Shown: positions 1-10,066 of the stretch, one piece after another
How the letters are laid out: every line of letters begins with the position of its first letter
Position numbering within the stretch: the stretch's first letter is position 1
Assembly: GCA_004325065.1 (NCBI GenBank)
Contig: PITI01000251.1
Location: 1 to 15,940, forward strand
Length of the DNA stretch: 15,940 bases
Direction: 5' to 3'
From: Hamiltosporidium magnivora
Taxonomy: Eukaryota > Microsporidia > Dubosqiidae
Translations under genes and position numbers: made by a program
Notes under the pieces: model-generated
The model's input: the letters and a program-made list of their open reading frames with translations, nothing else
Database searches by the model: none
Told to the model about the DNA's origin: nothing

Positions 1-1950
1 CTGATACTGATTCTTAACGTTTGAATTTTATAATCATAAAGATATTTATGCATGCTTACAAGCACTTAATGAAAAAAATATAAATATCATCAATTTCAGG
101 AGCTTCCGGATAGAAAAACAATATATAATGTTTATAAAATCATTAAGCAAAAAATGTATGGCTTGAACAAATCATATAAAAAAAGAATCAGGATATAAAT
201 ATAATTGCGTTTTCATTAAAAATTGTTTCAAATTTTCAAAAACAGAAAAGCAATCTAAAGTCATGATATCTTTGATATAACAATTCATATGGCTTACGAT
301 AGCATCAAACCCAAAATAGTTCAAACAAATGATTCTTTTTTCGTTTGGTTTTTATTTTATTTTATGAAACTAAAAAAATATTTTTTTAGCATAAGCCTAA
401 GAACACATCATTTCATAGGTTCATTTAAATTTAAGCTAACATGGATTTTATTTAAACGCATTTATTTCAGAAAAAAAACAATTATTTCTACTCGTTTTCC
501 TGATAAAACATATATAGATCACGAATTCAAATTTTACTTTTAATTTTTACTCTAAATAGAGCCAAGCTTCTTATTTGATGTTGAAGTCCATTGAATATCC
601 GCATAGCTTGCATGATACAAGAGAAATATTTTATCAATATATAAAATTCTGAAAATTCGCATGATATTCGATAAATGAGGCCTGAAGCTCTACAACCACC
701 AAATTCACATGAGTTTTCGGGCTTAGACCGTAGATTTATGGACTTTTATCTCAAATTTCTTTGATTGAATTCAATACATCATTTGGAATTATTTAATGGA
801 AAAACAGAAAATTTACATGGTTCAGGTAAAAATTTAGAATTCGATTTAGTTAGAACTTTCTTTTTTAACATGTATTTTCAATTGATAGAATTCGTAATTT
901 TCCAACGCTTCAATAGTTAGTCGAAATTCCATTCTCAATGTAATACCTCATAAGCATGTTAATAATTCCTAGATATTATCCCAAAGTTTATCTGAGCAAC
1001 AAAAAACAAATCAAGGCTATTTGTATTTCTATTTCTCTCTAATTAAGATTTTTTGTATAACTATTAACGATCTTTGATCAGAAATAGATCTTAAAAGTGA
1101 TATCCATACTATTCTTTCTTTATCGAATTCAGATTTTTAATTACGGAGTATTATAAGCTAAATTATAGTAATTATGCTCTAATCATCTAGATGATCGGGA
1201 TGAAATAGAAGAGATAGATCTGTCTCTAATTTATTATACGTTATATTTCATAATCAGGGATTTACAGAGAACTGAAAGCTCATCATATAAAAGAAAATGT
1301 ATAATAAATACAGCAAAAATAGAATTATCCAGATTTGTAATTCACCCATTATTTATGACAACACGACCAGTAGAACAGAAATATCTAAAATACCAAAGTA
1401 AATAATCCTGATAACAAGAGGCGACTATTAAATTGATTTCATTCTGAGGGTTTTGTATTGAAAATTTTCCGAATCAAAAACTCATTATGTTGATAAGTTT
1501 AATGTTTAAATTGTCATTAACCGAATTTCGGTAAACTATAATTTTAAATTATCACGAAACATTACCTTGTTATAAAAATATACATATAACTGCGAATCCA
1601 AAATTTATAAATACGCAGATAAAGCCAAGAAGCGAATAATAAGTTTAAAGGCTATTAAAGTTTCTAATATTATTGATTCCAATTATGGCTTTAAAATTCG
1701 CAAATTTATGCCTTAGAAAATTTTTCATACGTAGACTCGATTTTGCTGATAAAATACATTTAAAAGAAACCAAACATTTTTTTACAACTAAACTTGAAAT
1801 ACCAAAGATTGATAGTTTAAAATTTATAATTTATCAAAAAAATTATTGTTTAAATAATCCAAATGGTTTAAATATAATGAATATAAATATATGCGATTGA
1901 AGATATATAATAATCTAAAATATCAAGAATTAATTAAAATTTATTTTCTT
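1..1950. other. AT-rich gene-free spacer, left part
   Basis: I see no gene that I can support here. The longest open stretches are an ATG-started one at 289-543 (84 codons) and a TTG-started one at 1673-1900 (75 codons). Both have low-complexity, Phe/Lys/Ile-rich translations of the kind that AT-rich DNA gives by chance. Neither has the C-run or G-run near its start that the two real protein genes in this window carry. No tRNA-like B box was noticed on either strand. A short piece at 431-485 resembles 6741-6793 (see findings). Confidence 0.6.
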
Positions 1951-4250
1951 GCATCTTTATAACCACACCATTGCCATCTTTATTTTTTTATATTCCATGC
2001 TTAAATCTATAAGTTTCGGATTTTCTAGTCCTTACTGTTCCAAAAAATTGCAATTAAACAGCCAGGTTTTAATATTCAAAATCATGTTGATTTTTATCTA
2101 GATACAATATATTATTCTTTGTTGTTTCAAGCTGTAGCAACTTAAATTTTATACTCCAATATATGTTTAGTGACTTTCTTAAAAATAATATAGTTGATTT
2201 GTTCCAGCTAACTGACACATACCAAGCAAATTTTACAGTTTAATTACTTATAAAGGATGGATATAACACTAAGGTAAAAAGACAAGATTGCCCAGTACTT
2301 ATTTAAGGATTTAGATGACATCGCCTATAAATATTTATATTTTTTTAGATTATATTTCTTATTAGATTTTTATTTGGAATAATTTTCTACGATTTTTAAT
2401 TAATAAAGATTTGCTTGAACTGCTCACAAATTTTTTCCTTTGCTTGTACAAAATGCGGTAAATAAATTTTTTAAATGATAAGTTTGGATTTAGACGCTTG
2501 ACTTAGTTACCTTAATATGTGTAAGCTTCATATTTTTGTGTCTACAATTATTTAGCACATTGAATTTTTAGTGTTATGAAAATTCCTTTTGTGATATATT
2601 GGGGCATATTTATGTTTTTACAGGCATTATCCCAATGGTTTTCAAGATAAAAACAGGCGTGTAAAACGTGAAAAAATAGATTTATTAATATTTCGTGGGA
2701 ATAATAGTTCAAAAATAACATTTTTTTTATTATACACTGGTTTAGTACACAAACTTGAGCCTGAGCTTGAACTAAAAATGAAAATTAATTTATATTATAT
2801 TATATTATAAGTCAGGATTGTTTATTTAATGGTTTCGATATCTGAATGAAAAGTAAATAACAAGTTTGATCTGTACTTTGAACGCAATTGGTTTGCAATT
2901 GTAAGAATATACATTTATTAATTTTAAATTTGATTCTTTTCATCTTATATAGTTGTTTGCTTCATTTGCGTTTTCATTTTATTTAATTAATTACATTTTT
3001 GTCTATTTAATATTTGTTTCCGAGAATTGATAAATTATATTTGGATATCTATTGCGTATTATGAAAGAAAAGAGATGTTAATATATCGAAGTTAAAATAA
3101 ATACAAAGAAAAACATTTGAAGATAAAAAGAATACTTTAGATTGCAGGAAATTTTAAATAGATAAAATGCTCATCCACTATACGACCTAGACGAATTTAT
3201 AAATAATTTAATTTTTACGCGCTCTAAAACGGGTCTTGAAGAGACAGTTCCATTGTCTCAATCCAAAAATGATCATTTGATGAAATAAATAAGAAATCAC
3301 AATTTTCTGCTTTGCAGAAACAAAATACAGATCTAAAAATCATGAAATATATTGTAAGAACTTCTGCTATATTTTATTATTTGATAATTTTAGACCGTAG
3401 TTATGTTATGGTTCTTGGTTTGTATTCATTCAAAAGTCGTTCGATTTTTTTACTGGCTCGTGTAGCTTTTACTTTTTGCCTATTTTCATTTTCTTTTGTA
3501 TGTTTTTAAAGGCAAAATTTTTAGTTATAAATAGTTTGTTGATAGTATATACTCTGGGTTCATCTTTCGAGAATTATATTTATAAGTGTTAATAGTATAG
3601 TTACCATAATCCCCAAAAACCAAAATAGAATAAAGTAAAATATGCTGCTTTTATTTTTCTCAGTAATTCAAATTCGTACAAAACAGTAAATTTTTTTCAA
3701 AAAAATACAAATAACAAAAAAAATTTAACGCAGAGTCAATTTCCGCTATAAGCTTATTTTATATGTTTTTATCGTGTTTCTAGTATGAATTTATTTAACT
3801 CTTACTCTACTTCTATATGTGAGGCGATATTTAGATTTGGTCTTTTTGCAACAAGTTCGCGTACAATAATTTAGTATTTCTTGACCTAAAACTTTCACGG
3901 TATATCATTTTATATCTAATAGATGTAAAGGTTGTCAAAGCATCTCATTCTTGTGTATGAAATCTCGTGTGCCTTAATGAAATCTCATCAGCATTTTTTC
4001 TTGAGTTTGATCTGTACTATTCGACAAAAAGAAATAGTTTGTATTGCCTTTCAGTGTGACATACGAACAAAAATGTGCTTCTATTATATGTATCCGATGC
4101 TTTTTGAGGTACTTTAAAGAAACTTTGTAACTATTTATCCAAGCGCATCACATAAATCATAGTTCAAACAACATTATAAAAACAAAATTTGATTTAGTTG
4201 CCAAATCGTCTTATTTCCGTGATTTCGGGTTTCAAAACCAAGCAAATATA
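1951..4250. other. T-rich gene-free spacer
   Basis: This stretch is visibly richer in T than A on the + strand, the pattern expected if an old coding strand lay on the minus strand. I could not follow any recognisable protein. The open stretches at 3312-3509 and 3932-4117 start at TTG and read as hydrophobic low-complexity peptide with no known motif. A short TTATA microsatellite lies at 2791-2810. Confidence 0.55.
2791..2810. repeat. TATAT microsatellite, about four units
   Basis: The pentamer TATAT is repeated in tandem about four times, with the last unit imperfect, inside AT-rich spacer. It is a simple-sequence repeat with no visible functional context. Confidence 0.7.
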
Positions 4251-6660
4251 TAAAGTAATCTAGTCATGTATGATAGCTATTTCTTTAATTGTCGAAATCA
4301 ATTTTACCAGAATAAGTGCTTCATAAAGAGGCAGTCTCGGTTATTATTTTTTTTAAGCATATTAAAAACAAAATACTTTCAAAAATTTGAATCAAAAGCG
4401 GCTTAAATCGCCTACCAAATTTAGCGATATTAGCTAGAAAAGTGGAATATATCTGAAGTTAATAAGTCTAGATACAAATTAAGCCATGTAAATAAAAAAA
4501 TATTATTTATATTAAAGTACAACTCTGAAAGAGCTGAGGTTTCGAAATTCTATGAAATGAATGAAACAGCAAGAAAATTCAACAATATGTTCATTTGAAG
4601 AACTACGAAAAAACGAATATCAAGAATAGATAGGCTGAACGCTATAGATTAAATGCAAGAAAACATTTCATTAAAATCAATCAAAACTAGATATCAATAG
4701 TTCAGTAGCATATAGGCATATTTTTACTCGCTTCGACTAAATTAACTTGTCATTTAAGGAAGTAGATATAGTGCTAATGAAGAAAATATACATCAAGATC
4801 GGAACATGATTTTGTTTGTCTAGAATAGAATTTAGTGGTGATCTAGGTAGTATTTAATATGAAATAGACAAATTGTCTTAAATTATTGCATTCTTTCGAA
4901 AAAGTGGTGTAATTGCAACTAGAAAAGCGGAAATTTTAAATAAAAGAATACTAAATACCATCTTTCACAAATATAATGCCATTCTACTTTAATATATAAT
5001 AGAACATGTGGACATAAAGTAAAATTTGGAGAGAATCCTATGGATAATTTATCTACGAGATAAAAATTGTAAATTATATGGGAAGCCATCTATGTTATCC
5101 AAGAGGAGGCAAGGGCATAAATAAGTGAAAGTGAGATATTTACATGAAAAACTATATCTCAGTAATTATATGTGCAGTTTACGTAATATTATTACTCTGA
5201 ATTTTTTTGGGAAGAAAATCACCTTGGATCTATATGCCAATCTCTTTTAATCTTTAATCACAACATCTTAAAAGAAACACATGAAAAAAAACAATGGCTT
5301 AAAAACAAATATCAAGGCGTAGAATTCAGACCATGATTTATTAAAATGAAACTAAGAGAATTGATGGAGAAAAAGAGTAACTTAGGAAGCTGAAATCTTT
5401 TGAATCTATAAAACTGGCGTTAGTAAAAAAAGAACCGACCCAGCCAATTTTATGATACTGAAAAGCTATATATACATTGAGGTTTCATCTGTTCATCTTC
5501 GAGACAGATAAGTAATAGAGGATTGAAATATGTTAGTAATAAAAGAATATGAATAACTCTTAAATAGTTTAAAAAAGAAAATCGAACTCCATAATGAATT
5601 CCTTTACTTCTATATTCATTAAAAAAAATATGTTTTGATGCGAAAGAAATTTTTACACTTTTATTTAATCTGATAAGAATAAAAAGTAGTTTGCAACTAG
5701 ATATATAAAATTCTCGTGTCTGAATATACCATACAACACAATGAACTGATTATGTAACTGATATACATCTTTTTAATATGCAAATATTAAAAATCAGAAA
5801 AATAATGCCAAATCACATTGTTAAAGGATTCTTTATAACTTACTATCTGCACTTGAGATCAATATCATATCAAGAAATAATTTCAAAACTAAAATCAAAG
5901 CTAAATTGAATATATTTTAAGTATGAAATCGTAATCAAAATATTGCATGGAATTCTGAATTACTCAGCTAATTTGCTTCAAATTTCGCAACTTAAAAATC
6001 AAAGTTGTATGATATTCTGTAATATGAGCGGGTTTTATGCACAGGAATAGTGTTTAGATAAGTATCGTGTTAAAATTAAAATTTGTTTTTTTTAAAATAT
6101 TATAAAAAGCCTCATAGAAAGCTTCTGATACTCATGATAATAGAAGAAGACATGAGGTTGACAGTTCTGAAAAATAGAATCAAATTATTTCCTTCCAGCA
6201 AAAAAGAGAATTATAGTCGTGCTTAAATGCTAATAATCCCTGACATAGATGAATTCAGTGATTTATTACAGTAGACATAGATTTAGTAATAAGTTTAATT
6301 ATATTGAACTTAAATGCAAACGAGAAAGAATATGTTGATTCAAAAAAGTCGCATATTTTACATTTTTTTCAACGATCAAAAGCAGATAAAGGTATGATAA
6401 AGAACTTTAAAACCATACCATATATGAAGAATACTAAAATAAATCTATTAATATTAGTTAATTAGAAGTACGATAAAATAACTCACAATCCACTATTTTG
6501 TTTAATTAAAAGAACTATAAATTATTTCTATGTAAAATACAAATCATTCTATCACAAATCAAATAAATGATTGTCTATAAACAAGATAAATACAGATTAA
6601 ATAAAATTGATTTCGTAATTAAATGCTCTTTTTTCTTATACAGTAAGAATATATTTAATA
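4251..6660. other. A-rich gene-free spacer
   Basis: The + strand switches here to a clear excess of A over T, the bias shown by the coding strands of UNG and MCM7 in this window. No open frame of useful length survives in any + frame and I recognise no motif. It may be a very old decayed + strand gene or element, or simply a mutational asymmetry. Nothing in the sequence decides between these. Confidence 0.5.
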
Positions 6661-7626
6661 AAGGATACCTATAATTTTTTTGTTAAGATGATGTCCTTAA
6701 ACTTGTATTTGTCTCTTTGTATTTTCAGCATACGATTTTTTTTAGCTCGTCGAATACTTTTAAAACGCTTTTATACTGGCAGAAAAACAATATAATACTA
6801 AAATTAAACCAATTTGTATTGATTCTCTTTTTAGTTTTTAAATATTTATTTTCTTAGGTGTCTTTATTAAAATAATTTTAGATTTCCTATCTAGCGGCTT
6901 AAAACGTAGTATATTTAAGCATAATATATGTCAAAGTCAATCTTCTATACTAGAATACATATAATACTATCCAAGTACTTTATTACATGATATATAGAAC
7001 GCAAACTTTATTTTCATTGTATCCATAATGTTGACATTTGTTTTTGATCATTCAATTAACTATGTTCTAGATAACATAAAAAACCGATTCATTTATAGTT
7101 TTATATCATAAGTCTGGATTGAAACGAGAAATAACTCAAATTGAAAACACCTATTTTTGGCTTATATAACTTTAAATGTTTTTTAGATTTGTAAGTCATT
7201 ATATAGCAGTCTCCATGGGTTTATAAGAATTAACTTCTCATGAAATAATTTCATATTTGTTCGGAAAAAATCTTTCATAGGATACAACTATAATTTTCTG
7301 CTTGAATCTTTTAATTTTTGAAAAAAAATAGAAACTAGAATCAAGGTTTCACATTAGGATTTCATATCAATAAAATTTTAATTAAGAAATTCAAAATCAA
7401 AAGCAAATTTATTATAATAATCCCGATTATATACCTTATGTTTAGAAAGCAAAAATCGGCAATATTTTTTGTTTTTTTCTGCTAAAAAAATAAGATAAAA
7501 TAATGAAATAATACAAACCCAGTTTATTATTTAATTTATGAAAAGAACAATTTAATTATTTTCAACAAAATTTATTTAAAGACAAAATTACCAATTTATA
7601 TATTAGATAACCTAAAAAATATAAAA
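6661..7626. other. AT-rich spacer downstream of UNG
   Basis: No gene is visible. The segment returns to T-richness on the + strand. It contains the 3' flank of the minus-strand UNG gene. A possible polyadenylation hexamer AATAAA (minus strand, 7573-7578) lies about 50 bases after the UNG stop. A 12-base direct repeat (AAAATTACCAAT) occurs at 7586-7597 and 7623-7634, the second copy overlapping the UNG stop codon. In DNA this AT-rich both may be chance. Confidence 0.5.
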
Positions 7627-8451
7627 TTACCAATCAATTTCTTTTTTATTGTTCAGAATTAAATATTCATTGGCTTTTTTAAATTGCATACTTCCAAAAA
7701 AAGAAATGTCCGCGCTAAAGGGGCTTGGATGACTACTTTTGAGGATCAAGTGTCTTTTACTATCAATAAGAATTTCTTTTTTAATTGCGTAATTTCCCCA
7801 GAGCATAAAAACAACATTTGCGCAATTTTCACTTATTTTATTTATTAAATTGTCTGTAATTATATGCCAGTTATATCCAAAATGTGAATTTGGTTTATTT
7901 GGCGCAACAGTTAATGTAGAATTTAAAAGCAGAACATTCTGCTGTAACCATCGTATTAAGCATCCATTCAGTGGTTTATCTACACTGGAATTAATTTTAT
8001 GGTTTATTTTTTCTTTATTTTCTTTAGATTTGAAATATTTATTTAAAGTATTCCTCATATTAATATTGACTTCATTTGGAAAATTAGAAGAAACTTCTTT
8101 TAATATATTTCTTAAACTCGGTGGAAGTTTTTTATGTGTCTCCGATACCGAAAATGCCAATCCTGTTGCTTCGCCTTGGTTATGATATGGATCTTGTCCA
8201 ATAATTACGACTTTGGTTTCTTCTAACGGGAAAAAATAAGTAAATCTAAATATATCTTCGATCGAAGGGTAAAATTGCGTAGAGTGAAGGCGCTTAATTA
8301 TTGAACATAGAATTTCATCGATTGATTCCGACTCAAAATATTTTCTCCAATCTTCTGATATATAATCCTTAAGTTTGCATATTTTACAGGTATGAGAACA
8401 GTTTTTTTTTCTATCAATTTCATCTGAATTATTTAACAATTCTTTTGTCAT
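7627..8451 (-). CDS. UNG: Uracil-DNA glycosylase, family 1 (complete)
   Basis: This 274-residue enzyme removes uracil from DNA, the first step of base-excision repair, probably in the nucleus. Family-1 landmarks occur in order: the water-activating loop GQDPYH at residues 85-90 (catalytic Asp87), GEATGLAFSV at 93-102, the Pro-rich loop PPSLRNI at 110-116, LLLNSTLTV at 174-182 (uracil-binding Asn177), the Ser-His pair at 189-190, and the HPSP loop at 241-244 (catalytic His241). The C-terminus ends in IDW, as in bacterial Ung. Three oddities stand out. The loop reads HPSPFSA, with Phe245 where the family has the intercalating Leu. A Lys/Asn-rich insertion of about 30 residues sits near 127-157. 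The short N-terminus carries a Cys/His cluster at residues 18-25. The ATG at 8451 is the only well-placed start and has CCC 9-11 bases upstream. No intron is visible, and no targeting signal was recognised. The fold assignment is firm; activity is inferred from the intact catalytic residues. Confidence 0.95.
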   Translation of the reverse strand: MTKELLNNSDEIDRKKNCSHTCKICKLKDYISEDWRKYFESESIDEILCSIIKRLHSTQFYPSIEDIFRFTYFFPLEETKVVIIGQDPYHNQGEATGLAFSVSETHKKLPPSLRNILKEVSSNFPNEVNINMRNTLNKYFKSKENKEKINHKINSSVDKPLNGCLIRWLQQNVLLLNSTLTVAPNKPNSHFGYNWHIITDNLINKISENCANVVFMLWGNYAIKKEILIDSKRHLILKSSHPSPFSADISFFGSMQFKKANEYLILNNKKEIDW

Positions 8452-8459
8452 TTATACAA

Positions 8460-8462
8460 GGG
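8460..8462 (-). promoter_or_regulatory. CCC-like start-site signal of UNG
   Basis: On the minus strand the bases just before the UNG ATG read TTTCCCTTGTATAA, placing CCC at -11 to -9. Short C- or G-runs immediately upstream of start codons are a described expression signal in microsporidian genomes. In flanks this AT-rich, a C triplet at this spot stands out and supports the ATG at 8451. Confidence 0.5.
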
Positions 8463-9351
8463 AAATCTATTTTTTAATAAATCCAAATTATACGGTTAAA
8501 ATATCTGTTTTTTTTGATTAAAAAAATAATATCAAATAATTATAAAAATGTTCAATTCATACAAAAAATCGGGCTTCAAATTTGAAAGCAATTAATAGAT
8601 CATTTTTTTGAAATTGAATTTACTTTAAAGATTAGTGTTTCACGAGTGAGATTCAAATTTTTTTAAAAATGAGAAATATGAACACCAGATTAAATAGAAA
8701 ATCTTTAAACTTTTAACATTTAAACTATAGAAAATACAAATAAATATTTTAAAAACAAGAGCCATGGGTTTATTTAATTTATTAAATTCAATGATATATT
8801 TTTTGCTGTAATAAATCATAAAAAAAATTACCGTAATCGTCATATCAGCGATTATTTTTGCTTTGTAAGAAATGAAGTACTAATTTAAAGGCAAAACAAT
8901 TTGTATTTACTCGTGTTATTTCATTTAAATGCCAGAAACGTTGGACTTTTTTAGGAAGTTTATCCAAATTCTGTACCATGAAACACTTTTTATTATAAAT
9001 GGTAGTTTACGAGAGTAAGTATGGTATATATTAAACATGATTTTAATATTCATAAATATTATTAGACATCTAATTTAAAATTGTTTTGATAAAAATAAAA
9101 TATTTGCTTCAAATTTAGAAGAAAAAAGAAACCATTATATCAATTGAAATAGAAAGGCTCTAATATCGAAAAAGTAAACACTGAAAATTTTACAAAAGTT
9201 TATTTAAGAAATATTTAGTTTTAGATTGTGATATAACCAAACAGATGATAAAAGTGTGATTTTGAGTTTTTATAGTTTTTAAAAAAGTAGGAATTCTTAT
9301 GAAAATATAAGTTAAAAGAATATAAGAGTTTGGGTTTTTGTGAAATATTTT
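8463..9351. other. AT-rich spacer between UNG and tRNA-Ala
   Basis: I see no supportable gene. A 67-codon minus-strand frame at 8640-8843 starts with ATG, but its translation is a low-complexity Ile/Phe/Lys/Ser mix and there is no C- or G-run before the start, so I treat it as chance. The segment holds the UNG 5' flank at its left end and the 3' flank of the tRNA gene at its right end. Confidence 0.55.
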
Positions 9352-9355
9352 AAAA
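9352..9355 (-). terminator. RNA polymerase III T-run terminator of tRNA-Ala
   Basis: On the minus strand TTTT follows directly after the tRNA discriminator base. Four Ts are the minimal RNA polymerase III stop signal, so the primary transcript would have almost no 3' trailer. Confidence 0.7.
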
Positions 9356-9428
9356 TGGAAATTCTGGGAATTGAACCCAGGACCTTTTACTTGCGAAGCA
9401 AACGCTCTACCAACTGAGCTAAATCCCC
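9356..9428 (-). tRNA. tRNA-Ala, anticodon CGC
   Basis: This is a 73-base cloverleaf without an intron and without an encoded CCA. The acceptor stem pairs GGGGATT with AATTTCC and includes the G3-T70 wobble pair, the main alanine identity element, plus a second G-T pair at 4-69. The discriminator is A73. The D arm is GCTC/GAGC, and the anticodon stem TTTGC/GTAAA carries the loop TTCGCAA, giving anticodon CGC for GCG codons. The T arm is CTGGG/CCCAG with loop TTCAATT. The internal pol III promoter boxes are intact: the A box TAGCTCAGTTGG at 9410-9421 and the B box GGTTCAATTCC at 9367-9377. The anticodon stem has one G-T pair and is otherwise Watson-Crick. All the structure argues for a working gene. 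Confidence 0.96.
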
Positions 9429-9464
9429 TAATTAATGACCAACTGCATTATAAATTATTTAGAT

Positions 9465-9716
9465 TTAAGACATCAAAAGATTAAAGCTGAAAGAAGATTT
9501 AACACGTGGAATTCCTGGCCAACTAACATGACTTGCTCGTCGAAAAAATAAATCTTTCACTATCTGTTGAATTTTCGAGGAAATATATTTTGTAACACGA
9601 TAGTCAGTTTTTGTAATCGTTCGTGATTTACTTAATTGATTATGGCCCTTCACTATACTTCCCAAGGCATTCAAAGTATGCAAACGTATTTTAAAATGAC
9701 ACCCAGGTGCTGGATT
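9465..9716 (-). pseudogene. Unidentified open segment, possible gene fragment beside tRNA-Ala
   Basis: An 83-codon open segment lies between a TGA at 9717-9719 and a TAA at 9465-9467, ending 36 bases before the tRNA. It contains no ATG near its left end (the first possible start is a TTG at 9683), so it cannot be a complete conventional gene. Its composition is clearly richer in G+C than the spacers and uses mixed codons (CGA, GTT, TCG, CAT), which resembles real coding sequence. The translation is basic, contains pieces such as HFKIRLHTLNALG and SHVSWPGIPRV, and matches nothing I recognise. A second minus frame just upstream is also open for about 40 codons (roughly 9830-9680), so a frameshifted longer gene is possible. 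It lies directly 3' of the dead retroelement in the same orientation and could be its flank. Confidence 0.3.
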
Positions 9717-9893
9717 TCACTCTCGGCCAAAGTTAATACACAAAACATTACGCTTTTTAAAAAATATAGAGTCCAAAAAAAATTATATCTATGCTTTTTT
9801 CTAAAGAAACAAAATCTTTTGGTAAAAAATTAGTCATTTTCAGGGAATAAAGAAATTTTATATTTATTTATTGAATTTATGCGTTAAAACTCG

Positions 9894-10064
9894 TTATGAC
9901 TTTTCTAAATTTCTTTCTACCTGTTCTACTACCGTCTTTTCTTCATCTGACCCTTCATTTATGTTTACAGACTGTTCCTCTAACTTTGTTCCTCCTTTTG
10001 AAATAAGGGGTGTAATATCTTTCGTATTCAAATATTTAATCATCTCCCTCATTCTTCGCTTCAT
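9894..10064 (-). pseudogene. Overlapping C-terminal tail frames of the retroelement
   Basis: Two minus-strand frames cover the extreme 3' coding end. One continues from a frameshift near 10092 and ends in a short acidic tail (PLNEAKNEGDD) at a TAA at 10036-10038. The other is a 56-codon frame starting with ATG at 10064 that encodes an acidic peptide (NEGSDEEKTVVEQVERNLEK near its end). The second may be the original ORF continuing in a shifted frame, or it may be chance. Neither is recognisable by itself. The + strand frame over the same bases is a shadow. Confidence 0.35.
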
Positions 10065-10066
10065 TT

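Noticed and set aside
289..543. 84-codon ATG-started frame on the + strand
   Set aside because: Its translation is Phe/Lys/Ile-rich with no motif. One open stretch of this length is about what chance gives in 16 kb of DNA this AT-rich over six frames. It has no C- or G-run before the ATG.
1673..1900. 75-codon frame on the + strand
   Set aside because: It begins at TTG, its translation is low in complexity, and no domain or start signal is visible.
3312..4117. Two hydrophobic frames (3312-3509 and 3932-4117) that could be small membrane proteins
   Set aside because: Both begin at TTG, and T-rich DNA always translates into Phe/Leu/Ile-rich peptide. There is no supporting context.
5390..5510. 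A Ty3-like RNase H region, suggested by SFESIKLAL followed by a TD pair
   Set aside because: Only a few residues fit, stops intervene, and no RT motif precedes or integrase motif follows it.
7850..8185. 111-codon frame on the + strand
   Set aside because: It lies wholly inside UNG on the opposite strand and is a shadow of that gene.
8640..8843. 67-codon minus-strand frame with ATG
   Set aside because: Composition-driven hydrophobic peptide, no start-site C-run and no recognisable motif.
9465..9716. Histone H2B, suggested by the phrase VTKYISSK and a nearby Ser/Lys-rich stretch
   Set aside because: The surrounding residues do not form the H2B histone fold in order or length. The shared phrase is too short to carry the assignment.
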